64,000 nucleotides of DNA from Paraburkholderia dinghuensis (lineage in GTDB: Bacteria > Pseudomonadota > Gammaproteobacteria > Burkholderiales > Burkholderiaceae), in NCBI RefSeq assembly GCF_003837865.1, contig NZ_RQIS01000009.1, positions 206,868 to 270,867 of the forward strand, written 5' to 3'. Under the pieces are notes generated by a model, which was not told the DNA's origin, searched no databases, and saw nothing but the letters and a program-made list of their open reading frames with translations. The position numbers were made by a program, and so were the translations under genes. How positions within the stretch are numbered: position 1 is the first letter of the stretch; every line of letters starts with the position of its first letter. Shown here in pieces: positions 1 to 8,884 of this stretch.

Positions 1-1194
1 CATGCCGAACAGCGAAAGGATATTGATGGAAAGGCCGAACAGCAAAAGCCCGACGCAGGTGCCGATCAGTGCGACCGGGACGACGAGCGTGGGAATCAGC
101 GTGGCGCGCCAGGTCTGGAGGAACAGGAACACCACGACGGTCACGAGCAGCAGCGCCTCGACCATCGTGCGCAATACGCCCTGGACCGACGTGGTGATGA
201 AGGGTGTCGTGTCGAACGGAACGGTCCACACCACACCGCGCGGGAAGATGGGCTGCAGCTCCGTCATGCGTTTGCGCACGCTGTTCGCCACCGCAAGGGC
301 GTTGGCGCCGCTCGCGAGCTGAATGACCATTCCTGCGGATTCCTTACCGTTTACCATCAGCCTGAAGCCGTAGCTCTCGTTGCCGAGTTCTACACGGGCG
401 ACGTCGCCGAGGCGCACGGTGGATCCGTCCGGGTTTGCGTGCACGATGATCTGGCGGAACTGCTCGGGCGTCGAGAAGCGGCTTTGCGTAATGATCTGCG
501 CGTTGAATTCGGAGCCGGTCGCAATTGGCTGGTCGCCGAGGCCGCCGCCAGCGGTCTGGCTGTTCTGCTCCTGCACGGCGGCGACCACTTCGCTCGCCGA
601 TAGTCCGAAGCCACTGAGCTTGCGCTGGTCGAGCCAGATCCGCATCGCGTACGACGAGCCGAATAACTGGACGTCGCCGACTCCGTCGATGCGACGCAGT
701 TCGTTGGCAATGTTGGTCGAGGCGAAGTTGCCCATTTCCAGCGCACTCGTCGCACCGTCCGTGGACTGCAATGCGATCATCATCAGGAATCCAGATGATG
801 CCTTGGTGACCGTGACCCCCAGTTGGCGAACCTCCTGCGGCAGGCGCGGTTCAATGCGGCTCAGGCGATCCTGAACCTGCGTGCGTGCGACGTCGAGATT
901 CGTTCCCGGTCTGAGCGTCACGGTGATCTGGGCCGTGCCGTTCGCGCGGCTGATCGACGACATGTACAGGAAGTTGTCGATCCCGTTCATCTCGTTCTCG
1001 ATGATCGAGGTGACGGTCCTGTCGAGCGTGGTGGCGTCGGCGCCGTTGAAGCTGGCCGAAATCGTAAGCGAGGGCGGCGCGACGTCCGGATACTGCTCGA
1101 CCGGCAGCAGCGCGATCGCGATCATGCCGAACAACAGGATGAACAAGGCAATGACCCACGCGAAGACCGGTCGGTAGGCGAAGAAGCGGTTCAT
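1..1194 (-). CDS. RND efflux permease (HAE1 family), N-terminal 398 residues, cut by window edge
   Basis: Inner-membrane proton-driven drug/solute pump of the AcrB/MexB family; it should work with the adaptor encoded immediately upstream. The reverse strand opens with ATG and MNRFFAYRPVFAWVIALF, the typical first transmembrane segment. The porter-domain start follows (VEQYPDVAPPSLTISASFNGA), with later family motifs such as NGIDNFLYMSS and the second membrane helix near residue 340. The frame is open to base 1, so the gene continues outside the window. It starts 13 bp after the adaptor stop, so the two are co-transcribed. Substrate cannot be told from sequence. Confidence 0.95.
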   Translation of the reverse strand, partial: MNRFFAYRPVFAWVIALFILLFGMIAIALLPVEQYPDVAPPSLTISASFNGADATTLDRTVTSIIENEMNGIDNFLYMSSISRANGTAQITVTLRPGTNLDVARTQVQDRLSRIEPRLPQEVRQLGVTVTKASSGFLMMIALQSTDGATSALEMGNFASTNIANELRRIDGVGDVQLFGSSYAMRIWLDQRKLSGFGLSASEVVAAVQEQNSQTAGGGLGDQPIATGSEFNAQIITQSRFSTPEQFRQIIVHANPDGSTVRLGDVARVELGNESYGFRLMVNGKESAGMVIQLASGANALAVANSVRKRMTELQPIFPRGVVWTVPFDTTPFITTSVQGVLRTMVEALLLVTVVVFLFLQTWRATLIPTLVVPVALIGTCVGLLLFGLSINILSLFGM

Positions 1195-1207
1195 GGACGC
1201 CGGCTGG

Positions 1208-2368
1208 TCAATGCCCGGCGACGGGCGCGGGCTGGGCGTTGACGCGTTGCCCCGGCTGGACGCGGCTCCAGCCGTCGACGATGACTCGCTCACCGGACTT
1301 CAGGCCATCGCGCACGACCCACAGGCCGCCTTCCTGATCGCCAAGCTGGACGTCGCGACGAACGACCGTGTTGTCTTCGGCGACGATTGCGACGCTGGCC
1401 GTTCCGCGATCGATCTGCACGGCCCGTTCGGGCACGAGAATGCCGTTCGGGATCGTCCCTGTGACGATTTCTCCGCGCACGAACTGACCCGGCAACAGCA
1501 CGCGCGATGGATTCGCGAAATGGGCGCGTACGGTCTGCGCACCCGTGGAGGGATCGACGACAAGATCGGTGAAGTCGAGGAAGCCGGCCTCGCCATACGC
1601 CTGGCCGTTCGAGAGTATCAGGTGGACCTCGACATGTTTCGCGTTCGGCACCTTTAGCGCGCCGGACTCGACCTGCTGCCGGAGATCGAGCAGTGACGTG
1701 TTCGACTGCGTGAATACCGCGTTGACCGGAGACAGCTGATTCACCTGCGTGAGCAGCGTCGCCGCGCTTGCGCTGACGAGTGCGCCCTCCGTGACCAGCG
1801 CGCGTCCGACGCGGCCGGCAATCGGCGTGCGGACCGTGCAGCGGTCGAGTCTCAACTGGGCGAGCGTGACGGCAGCGGCGGCATCGGACACGTTTGCGCG
1901 CGACTGCTGGACCGTGGCGAGTGCCGCCTCGTATTCCTGCGCGCTGACCGCCTGGCGGGCAACCAGCGGCCCGAAACGCGCGGCCACCGACGCTGCATTC
2001 TCCTCGACGGCCTGAGCGCGTTTCAATGCGGCCTGCGCCTGCTGCAACTGGGCTTGATAGTCGCGCGAATCGATCAGGAACAAGGGTGCGTTGGCGGGTA
2101 CGTCGGTGCCTTCTTCATAGAGCCGGCGCTCGACGATGCCGTCGACGCGCGCACGTATTTCCGCCGTGCGAATGGCTTCGATCCGGCCGGGGAGTTCGAC
2201 GATCTTCGGAATCGACTCGGTATTGACCGTGGTGACGAGAACGGGGAGAGGCGGCGCGCTCGCCGCCGGCGTCTGCTGCCGTTCGCGGCAGGCAAAGCAC
2301 GCCAGCGACAATGCCAGTGCGGCAATCGACGCGAGACGGTGGCGCTGTATGGTTGCACGGAGATGCAA
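1208..2368 (-). CDS. RND efflux periplasmic adaptor (membrane fusion lipoprotein)
   Basis: Adaptor linking an RND permease to an outer-membrane channel (AcrA/MexA family). The lipobox LALSLACFAC predicts an inner-membrane-anchored lipoprotein. Then come the beta-barrel/lipoyl segment (PGRIEAIRTAEIRARVDGIVERRLYEEG), an alpha-hairpin rich in A, Q and E, the second lipoyl half (RTPIAGRVGRALVTEGALV) and the membrane-proximal domain (PGQFVRGEIV). The reading frame stays open upstream to 2509. I choose the TTG at 2368 because AGGGG lies about 8 nt upstream and it puts the signal peptide at the N-terminus; the product is 386 aa, normal for the family. First gene of a two-gene operon with the permease. 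Confidence 0.9.
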   Translation of the reverse strand: MHLRATIQRHRLASIAALALSLACFACRERQQTPAASAPPLPVLVTTVNTESIPKIVELPGRIEAIRTAEIRARVDGIVERRLYEEGTDVPANAPLFLIDSRDYQAQLQQAQAALKRAQAVEENAASVAARFGPLVARQAVSAQEYEAALATVQQSRANVSDAAAAVTLAQLRLDRCTVRTPIAGRVGRALVTEGALVSASAATLLTQVNQLSPVNAVFTQSNTSLLDLRQQVESGALKVPNAKHVEVHLILSNGQAYGEAGFLDFTDLVVDPSTGAQTVRAHFANPSRVLLPGQFVRGEIVTGTIPNGILVPERAVQIDRGTASVAIVAEDNTVVRRDVQLGDQEGGLWVVRDGLKSGERVIVDGWSRVQPGQRVNAQPAPVAGH

Positions 2369-3122
2369 TCGAGCTTCCCCTATAACGCGTTCTTTTCGCC
2401 CCTCGAACCGGGTGCGGTTGCAGGAGAGAGATCCGCGACTTCGCCCGTTCGTAGCGGTGTGGCGCGGGTGGTCTATCGATGCAGCGTCAGGTCCAGGAAA
2501 AGTTACCACATCCTCAATTCAGTCGCGGCGAGTACGCCCGATGCACGAAGAGTGGGCACGTGCGACGCGAACGGAATCGCCGCTCGCTTACCGGATTCGT
2601 TGTTTCGTCAGACGAACGAGCGTGTGTGATGGCGATTCCGAACGACGATTCGATCCGGCATTCGATATTTTGTTTGAAAACATTTCGTCTTTGCGGAGGA
2701 ACTCGTGATCTGTGTAATCGCGGCGGCATTGAGGCGGCAGATGGTGATTGAAGTAGCTCTCGAATGCGGCGTTTGACACGGCCCTATAACACTACGCGAC
2801 ATCCTGAATCCAAAACGGTTTTGGATGGGGCGCAAAGCGGCTACCGTCGCAAGCAGCGCAATCAATGCTGTAGAAATTGCAATACAAAGCCGCCTGCTTG
2901 CCGCTTTCGTTCCCGCTTGCCGGTAGTCTTTTCCAGATCCACCGTCATGGCATATCGGCGGATTGATCTTCACGCCACGGTAGTCCATATTCGAGTGGAC
3001 GCTTTCGTGAACCTCCCATTGATCCGCCATATCCGGCACGGGTTTTGCAATTCCCCATCACCTGCTGTGACGCGCACTCTGGCGGCGCAGTCTGTTAGTT
3101 CAATCCAAATCGTAGCGTCCCT
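2369..3122. other. Non-coding gap between divergent efflux operon and zinc-ribbon gene
   Basis: About 750 bp with no convincing gene; overlapping short frames have compositions typical of shadows. No TetR- or LysR-type regulator for the efflux pump is present here. The only structured element I see is the 19-bp palindrome at 2808-2826. Confidence 0.6.
2808..2826. promoter_or_regulatory. Perfect 19-bp palindrome, possible operator
   Basis: ATCCAAAAC, one spacer G, then GTTTTGGAT: nine-base arms with perfect symmetry in a gap that otherwise shows no structure. It resembles a dimeric repressor site more than a terminator because it lacks a T run and is A/T-cored. Which gene it serves is unknown; it lies about 440 bp from the adaptor start and 300 bp from the zinc-ribbon gene. 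Confidence 0.3.
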
Positions 3123-4112
3123 ATGCTCAACGAACCTGGCCAATTCGACACGCGTCCGCGCCAGTGTCCCGCTTGCGGGACCTGGGTCAACGGACCGATG
3201 AAATTTTGCCCCGAATGCGGTGCGAACCAGCTGACCGCGGCTTCTCGCGCAGCAGATGCGAGGGAAACGGCGGCGCATCACTTGCGGCCGCAGCTCTTTG
3301 CGGTTGCAACTGTGGCCGTGTTTGCGATTGCGTTCTCCGCTTACGGGATCTTGCATCGAAGTGAACGGGAACAGACGCCGGGCGTTCAGGTTCATGGACC
3401 GGTGCTCGCGCCGCAGATTACGAATGCGAGTGTCGCTTCGCACGATGGGTCTGTGGCGCCGGCAATCAGCGTGCCCGTTGCGCCTGAAGTGCCAGCGACG
3501 CTGGCCTCGTCGGCCGCGCGCGAAGCGACTGTCGCGGCCGCTGCACCAGCAGCACTCGCAACACAGACCGTGGTCGTGGATCCACCGCCGAAGCAACCAG
3601 TGACACAGACGGTGGTCGTGGATGCACCGCCGAAGCAACCGGAGCTGGGGGTGTCCGGTGCTACACCCATCAATACCGTTCAGCGAAACACGGCTTCGCA
3701 GCGACGGGTCGCCGACGAACGCCCTATCGCCCGCAGAGCCGATGTGAGCGTGCGCGCCGATGTCGCGAGAAATCTGGCGAGCGCGCGCGCAAGCCTCGAC
3801 AAGGACGATCTGATGCCGGCACGCCGGGCACTCATGAACGTGCTTGCCGAGCAGCCCGGCAACGGCCAGGCGCAGCAGATGCAGACTGAACTGGCTTCGC
3901 GAGAAGCGGAGCGTGATTCCCTGCTTGGCTACGCACGGCTATGCGCGCGCAATGGACAGTGGGTTTGCGCATGGCACAACGCAGGCCACGCATTGACTAT
4001 CGACGCATCGAGTCAGGAAGCGCGGGCGTTGCTCTCGCGTGCCATCGCCGAGCAGGGCGCGCACGCCTCGCGGAGCTTTGATCCGTCCTTGCCCGGGGCC
4101 GATAACCAGTAG
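3123..4112 (+). CDS. Zinc-ribbon membrane protein with proline-rich linker and TPR-like C-terminus
   Basis: Function unknown. The N-terminus has a cytoplasmic zinc ribbon (CPAC at residues 15-18 and CPEC at 29-32), followed by one membrane helix (about 57-76). A periplasmic Ala/Pro/Val-rich linker contains a near-duplicate of TQTVVVDxPPKQP around residues 143-172. The C-terminal third is helical (ARASLDKDDLMPARRALMNVLAEQPGNGQAQQMQTEL), resembling tetratricopeptide repeats. The layout suggests an envelope-spanning scaffold. The start ATG has no clear ribosome-binding site. It stands alone, convergent with the c-di-GMP gene, with a stem-loop between them. Confidence 0.8.
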   Translation: MLNEPGQFDTRPRQCPACGTWVNGPMKFCPECGANQLTAASRAADARETAAHHLRPQLFAVATVAVFAIAFSAYGILHRSEREQTPGVQVHGPVLAPQITNASVASHDGSVAPAISVPVAPEVPATLASSAAREATVAAAAPAALATQTVVVDPPPKQPVTQTVVVDAPPKQPELGVSGATPINTVQRNTASQRRVADERPIARRADVSVRADVARNLASARASLDKDDLMPARRALMNVLAEQPGNGQAQQMQTELASREAERDSLLGYARLCARNGQWVCAWHNAGHALTIDASSQEARALLSRAIAEQGAHASRSFDPSLPGADNQ

Positions 4113-4224
4113 TGCTTTTTCGCTGCGATGGCGCACCGCGTACGCAGAAAACGCGCTACCGCCTCACTTCGTCAAAACACGGTACCGAGCGTCGTGTTGC
4201 TTTCACGACGTTCACCTGATGATA

Positions 4225-4248
4225 AGGCGCCCCTATATCGGGGCGCCT
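4225..4248. terminator. Stem-loop between convergent genes, likely bidirectional terminator
   Basis: GGCGCCCC and GGGGCGCC (plus an outer A-T pair) form a 9-bp stem with a 6-nt loop, between the zinc-ribbon stop (4112) and the c-di-GMP gene stop (4339) on the other strand. There is no long T run on either side, so termination efficiency is uncertain. Confidence 0.55.
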
Positions 4249-4338
4249 CAAGGTGCGTTGCCGATCGGCAATTCAAATACGTCACGGGCGTGACGAGCCT
4301 TGACCGGTCATTCACGCAACCGGATTCCGGTGTGTGCT

Positions 4339-6861
4339 CTAGTGGTCTGCCTGCGCGACGATCGCGTCACAGGGGTACGGCAAAAGCTCGGTCATCTCTT
4401 CCGCAGAAGCGGGCGTGGCTAGAAGATTTCCTTGCCCCTGATGGCAACCCGCTTCCTGAAGGAACGCGAGTTGATCCGCCGTCTCCACGCCTATCATCAC
4501 AACGCATAACTCCAGCGCGCGTCCCATCGCCACGATCGCGCGAATGATCGCGCGATCCGGACTTTGCGGGTTGGCGCCGCTCAGAAACAAGCGGTCTATT
4601 TTCAGTGTATGGACCGGCAGATCCTTTAGGTACGCGAGCGACGAGTAGCCCGTGCCGAAGTCGTCTATCGTGACGCTGACCCCGCGTGCCGCAAGCTCCC
4701 GAAGTAACGCGCGAATTTCATCGCGGCTGTTCATTGTCATGCCTTCGAGGATCTCGAGCTGCAATCGATCGGCGGGCAATGCGGTTTCGCTCAGAATCGT
4801 GGTCAAGCCGGTGAGGAACCCTTCGGTGTTGCACAGCCGCGCCGACACGTTGACCGAGATGCGGCCAAATTCCAGACCGGCGTCGAGCCAGTCTCGCGCT
4901 TGACGGCACGCCTCGCGCAAGACCCAACGGCTGAGCGGCACGATCAGCGCGGACTGCTCGACGACGGACATAAATGCGTCCGGCGAGAGAAGCCCTCGCT
5001 GCGGGTGACGCCAGCGAAGCAGCGCTTCGACTCCGACGATTCGTCCGCTCGAAAGGTCATACCGCGGCTGATAAAACAGGCAGTATTCGTTTTGTTCGAG
5101 CGCGCGGTGCACTTCGCCGAGCAGATCGAGCTGCGCCATGGCCGACGATGTCATTTTGCTCTCGAAGAAGTGGAACGCGTTGCGTCCATGACTCTTCGCG
5201 CCGTACATCGCCTGATCGGCGAGCGCCATCAGTTGCCCGGCCTCTGTTCCGTCATCGGGATAGACGCTGATGCCGATGCTTGGCGTCGTGAAGATATCGT
5301 GACCATCGAGATTGATGGGTTGTCCAACCGAGTTGAGTAGCGCTTTCGCGAGACGGCCTACGTCACGGACGTCGCTGAATTCCTCCACCACGAACGCGAA
5401 TTCGTCACCACCGAGCCGTGCGACGGTATCGCTGTCGCGCAAGTTTTCCCGCAGCCGCGCAGCCACGACCTTTAATACCTCGTCGCCGGCGTTGTGCCCG
5501 AGCGTATCGTTGATGAGCTTGAACCGGTCAAGATCGAGATACATGACCGCGACCTGGCGTTTGCGCTGGCTGGCGTGGACGATGGCTCGTTCAAGCCTTT
5601 CCTCGAACAGCGCCCGATTCGCCAGCCCGGTCAGCACGTCATGCGTTGCGAGGTAGCGTAGCCGCTCTTCGTTTTGACGTCGCTGCGTGATGTCCGAGAA
5701 GATACCCGCGTAGTGCGAGATTTTGCCTTCGACATCGTGAATGCTCGTGATGGTCAGGTACTCGAGATAAAGCTCGCCGCTTTTGCGGCGGTTCCATATC
5801 TCGCCTTGCCAGTGCCCGTCGGTCACGAGCGAACGCCACATTTCCTTGTAGAACTCTGGGCCTTGATGGCCCGAGTTGAGCAGGCCCGGACTGCGCCCGA
5901 TCACCTCCTCCTCCGCATAGCCGGTGAGGCGCGTAAATGCCTGATTGACGCGCTCGATCTTCCCGCTGCGATCGGTCACCATGATGCCTTCGAGCGCGGA
6001 GTCGAACACGAGATCCGCCATGCGCAGGCTGAATCGCGCACGTGCGAGCGCTTCGTCGCGCTCGATCAGCGCACTCTGCAACTCGCTAACATATTCCTCT
6101 TCGATGTTCTGCAGGATGTCCGCAAAACTCAGCAACCCGGTGAGGTTGCCTTCGCGGTCGCGCACGCCGAGGTGCCGGATATGTTCCTGCAACATGAAAC
6201 GCTGGGCGGCATAGAGGCTCTGCGTTCCTGCAAGCGCCTGGAGGGGGCGGCTCGCATGCTCGCCGACCGTGCCGCCAAGCGAATCGTTCGCGATCAACCA
6301 CACCACGTCGCGCTCGGTCAGGATGCCGAGGTCGCCGTCCGCATATTCCACGATGATTGCGTCGATCTTCTGTCTGCGCATCCCCGCTATCGCATCATGC
6401 AGGGTGAGATGCTCCGGCACGACGACGGGCGGGTTCAGGTGGATCGAGGCCAGTGACTTCAGGCGCAGAAAGAACTCCGCGCCCTGATTGACAACGACGT
6501 CTGTCTGGGTGATGACGCCAATGCACGCACCGTCGCTGACGACGCCAAAGTGCCGCACGCCCGATTGCTTGAAGCGTACCGCCGCTTCGCCGAGCGAGGT
6601 TTGAGCATCCAGCGTCAACAGTGGCGCGCTCATGGCAGTGCTGATCGGGAGATCGAGCACGCGGGGATCCTCGCCCGCGAAAAGCGCGTCCTTTTCCGTC
6701 CAGATGCCGACGGCTGTAACGTCATCCATTACGACGATCGAACTGCAGCTTTCGAAAAGAATGCGCCGGACGACATCACGTACCGACGTGTCTGGCGCGC
6801 ACGCGACGATCGGACGTGTAATCAGATTCGATATGGGAACGTGGTAGCTGCTTGTATACAT
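4339..6861 (-). CDS. CBS(x4)-PAS-GGDEF-EAL cyclic-di-GMP protein
   Basis: Putative c-di-GMP signalling enzyme, cytoplasmic. Four CBS motifs occupy residues about 8-260 (each ends in a GIWTEKDALF or GVITQTDVV-like strand) and probably bind adenine nucleotides. A PAS domain spans about 285-395. GGDEF is intact (ARLGGDEFAFV near 484) with an RDSD inhibitory site, so cyclase activity is plausible. The EAL domain (about 580-835) keeps EALLRW, VNVSARL, IDDFGTGYSSL and LKIDR, but the usual AEGVE reads VMIGVET, losing a catalytic glutamate, and QGY reads QGN. Phosphodiesterase activity is therefore doubtful. Divergent from the hemerythrin gene, sharing its FNR-boxed promoter region. Confidence 0.93.
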   Translation of the reverse strand: MYTSSYHVPISNLITRPIVACAPDTSVRDVVRRILFESCSSIVVMDDVTAVGIWTEKDALFAGEDPRVLDLPISTAMSAPLLTLDAQTSLGEAAVRFKQSGVRHFGVVSDGACIGVITQTDVVVNQGAEFFLRLKSLASIHLNPPVVVPEHLTLHDAIAGMRRQKIDAIIVEYADGDLGILTERDVVWLIANDSLGGTVGEHASRPLQALAGTQSLYAAQRFMLQEHIRHLGVRDREGNLTGLLSFADILQNIEEEYVSELQSALIERDEALARARFSLRMADLVFDSALEGIMVTDRSGKIERVNQAFTRLTGYAEEEVIGRSPGLLNSGHQGPEFYKEMWRSLVTDGHWQGEIWNRRKSGELYLEYLTITSIHDVEGKISHYAGIFSDITQRRQNEERLRYLATHDVLTGLANRALFEERLERAIVHASQRKRQVAVMYLDLDRFKLINDTLGHNAGDEVLKVVAARLRENLRDSDTVARLGGDEFAFVVEEFSDVRDVGRLAKALLNSVGQPINLDGHDIFTTPSIGISVYPDDGTEAGQLMALADQAMYGAKSHGRNAFHFFESKMTSSAMAQLDLLGEVHRALEQNEYCLFYQPRYDLSSGRIVGVEALLRWRHPQRGLLSPDAFMSVVEQSALIVPLSRWVLREACRQARDWLDAGLEFGRISVNVSARLCNTEGFLTGLTTILSETALPADRLQLEILEGMTMNSRDEIRALLRELAARGVSVTIDDFGTGYSSLAYLKDLPVHTLKIDRLFLSGANPQSPDRAIIRAIVAMGRALELCVVMIGVETADQLAFLQEAGCHQGQGNLLATPASAEEMTELLPYPCDAIVAQADH

Positions 6862-7262
6862 TCGTTCGCGGACCCCAAGCGGTGAAACCCGACATTTTTT
6901 TCAGCGACAACGTTACTCGCCGGTTTTTTAATCCCAGATCGGCTTAGCGGTCAGCGCGGACTTTAAATTGAGAGCCAAATTGTCGCACCGCGCGAGAATC
7001 CTGATTCGTCGCAATTGCATGAGGAATTCAATTCTTGCGATCGGGCAAGCAGAAACCGGTAAATGACGCCTCCAGTATCACCAGACAAATTCCGTCTGCG
7101 TATCCAGATGCCTTCACGATTTCGCGTCTCCGAATGCGTTTGACGCAAATCAATGGCAGTAGCGCTCCAGGGTACAGACTGTAATAGCGACCACAACCGC
7201 GTCGCGCTTCGGCGCGAGACCGTATTGCGTCGCGATCATCCCAGGTTTTCGCGAGACATCTC
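6862..7262. other. Divergent promoter region, c-di-GMP gene and hemerythrin gene
   Basis: 400 bp without a gene. It holds the FNR/Anr-type box at 7140-7153. No other recognisable element. Confidence 0.6.
7140..7153 (+). promoter_or_regulatory. FNR/Anr-type box upstream of hemerythrin gene
   Basis: TTGACGCAAATCAA matches the FNR consensus TTGAT-N4-ATCAA at 9 of 10 bases. Its centre is about 116 bp before the hemerythrin ATG, which allows a class II position (-41.5) with a roughly 75-nt leader. It suggests oxygen-responsive expression. Confidence 0.6.
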
Positions 7263-7844
7263 ATGGATACGTTCGAGTTGCGCCGCGCCACCCAGATCAT
7301 CGTCCGCGAGCATCAGCGGCTCACGATGGTAGTGGACGGCCTGCTGCGCTTTGTGCACCTGCTCGGTATGGAAAAGCATCCGCCGGGTACGGGACTATTT
7401 CGCGCGATGCTTTACTACATCCGCGAATATCCAGAAAACATTCATCATCCCAAGGAAGACCGCTACCTGTTCGCTCATCTGCAGGAGCGTACCGATACGC
7501 TCGACGACGTGATCGACGAATTGCGGCTTCAGCATGTCGACGGAGAAATGCATGTACTCGACCTCGAGCGTGCGCTTACGCGGTATGAAATAGAGGGGCG
7601 GCCGGCGCTTGCGGATCTGCAGCAGCAAGTCGAGGCGTATGCCGCGTTCTATGCCGCCCACCGGCAACTGGAGGAGGAAGTCATTCTGCCGGCGGCTATC
7701 CGCTATTTGACGGAGGAGGACTGGCGCGACGTCGATGCCGCCTTTGGCGCTAACCGCGATCCCATGGAGGGCGTCAAGGCCGAAGAGGATCTAGGCCGGC
7801 TCTACGCGATGATCGTGAATACGATTCCGTCCGCAGATGATTGA
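7263..7844 (+). CDS. Hemerythrin HHE domain protein
   Basis: Cytoplasmic four-helix-bundle di-iron protein that binds O2, NO or iron; exact role unknown. Candidate ligands are H17 (REHQRL), H61/H62 and E65 (HHPKED), H91, H133 and E137 (AAHRQLEEE), in the order typical of HHE proteins such as those with DUF438/YtfE-like cores. The N-terminal ~150 residues hold the bundle; the tail is acidic. Single gene with an FNR-type box upstream, which fits an oxygen- or nitrosative-stress role. The ATG at 7263 has only a weak GAGA upstream. Confidence 0.88.
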   Translation: MDTFELRRATQIIVREHQRLTMVVDGLLRFVHLLGMEKHPPGTGLFRAMLYYIREYPENIHHPKEDRYLFAHLQERTDTLDDVIDELRLQHVDGEMHVLDLERALTRYEIEGRPALADLQQQVEAYAAFYAAHRQLEEEVILPAAIRYLTEEDWRDVDAAFGANRDPMEGVKAEEDLGRLYAMIVNTIPSADD

Positions 7845-8233
7845 ATACGTTAATGAGCAGTCCGCGCGGGATGGGTCTTGTGGCGGCAGGTTTTTCATTG
7901 GAGACATTGTGTCGGTATGCCATCGACGAGCCCAATTTAGTATTCGCTTAATCCACACCGGTCGGAAGCGCGGTACTGATCGGTTCCCGCAAGCCGTGCG
8001 CGTCGGCAAACGATTTCTTGCGAACTGACGTTCACGCGACGTTTAGCGCGATGAGCGCGACTATCATGGTAGGCGGAAACTTCAGAAAGCACCGTGACCG
8101 CAGTTGGCGCCTCCAGGTCTGATCCGCGCGAATGCTATTGGCGTGGAGCGGTGGTGGCGCGGGTCGAAGATAAAAAGATCGATGGCATGACGCAGGCGCA
8201 GTGTGCGTTGCCTCTTCTCAACAGGAATGGACG
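7845..8233. other. Intergenic region before BON gene
   Basis: About 390 bp. I see no gene, terminator or recognised operator. An upstream GTG at 8201 is in frame with the BON gene but lacks a ribosome-binding site. Confidence 0.5.
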
Positions 8234-8884
8234 ATGAAGACCGATCTGGATCTGAAGCATGACGTCGAGGAAGAACTGGAGTGGGAGCCCGCGGTCACCG
8301 CGTCCGATATTGGCGTCGAGGTGAATGACCGCGTGGTGACGCTATCGGGGCATCCTTCGAGCTACGCGGCGAAGCTCGCCGCCGAGCACGCTGCCCGTCG
8401 TGTCGACGGCGTGCGGGCGGTAGTCGTGGAGATGCAGGTGCGTCTGGCCGGACACGATGTGCGCACGGACGAGGACATCACGAACATCGCGCGTTCGATA
8501 CTGCGCTGGACGGTTGGTCTGCACGAGGATTCGGTGCGCTTGCAGGTCGATCGCGGCCACGTGCTGTTGACGGGGGAGGTCGACTGGACATGGCAAAGCC
8601 AGATGGCTGCGCGCGTGATCGGCCAGCTGCGCGGTGTGACGGGTGTGGTGAACCACATCGACGTGCGCCATACCCTCGAACCCGAGACCATCGGCAGGCA
8701 GATTCACAGTGCAATGCAACGGCACGCCGAGCGCGAGGCGGCCCATATCCGCGTGACGGTGCACGATGGCACGGTCAGGCTCACGGGCAAGGTCCATTCG
8801 TCCGCCGAACGCGCGGTGGCGCGTGGCGCGGCATGGTCGGCGCCGGGCGTGCGCGCTGTGATCGACGATCTGATTGTCGAATGA
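8234..8884 (+). CDS. BON-domain protein, three repeats (OsmY-like, no signal peptide)
   Basis: Three consecutive BON modules, each ending in a G-V-x-x-V-x-(N/D)-x-(I/L) strand (VDGVRAVVVEMQV, LRGVTGVVNHIDV, APGVRAVIDDLIV). BON domains bind membranes or phospholipids and occur in osmotic-stress proteins. Unlike OsmY it starts MKTDLDLKHDVEEEL without a secretion signal, so it is probably cytoplasmic, like many Burkholderia BON proteins near stress loci. The ATG at 8234 is preferred over the in-frame GTG at 8201 because AGGA lies 7-8 nt upstream. Length 216 aa. Confidence 0.9.
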   Translation: MKTDLDLKHDVEEELEWEPAVTASDIGVEVNDRVVTLSGHPSSYAAKLAAEHAARRVDGVRAVVVEMQVRLAGHDVRTDEDITNIARSILRWTVGLHEDSVRLQVDRGHVLLTGEVDWTWQSQMAARVIGQLRGVTGVVNHIDVRHTLEPETIGRQIHSAMQRHAEREAAHIRVTVHDGTVRLTGKVHSSAERAVARGAAWSAPGVRAVIDDLIVE

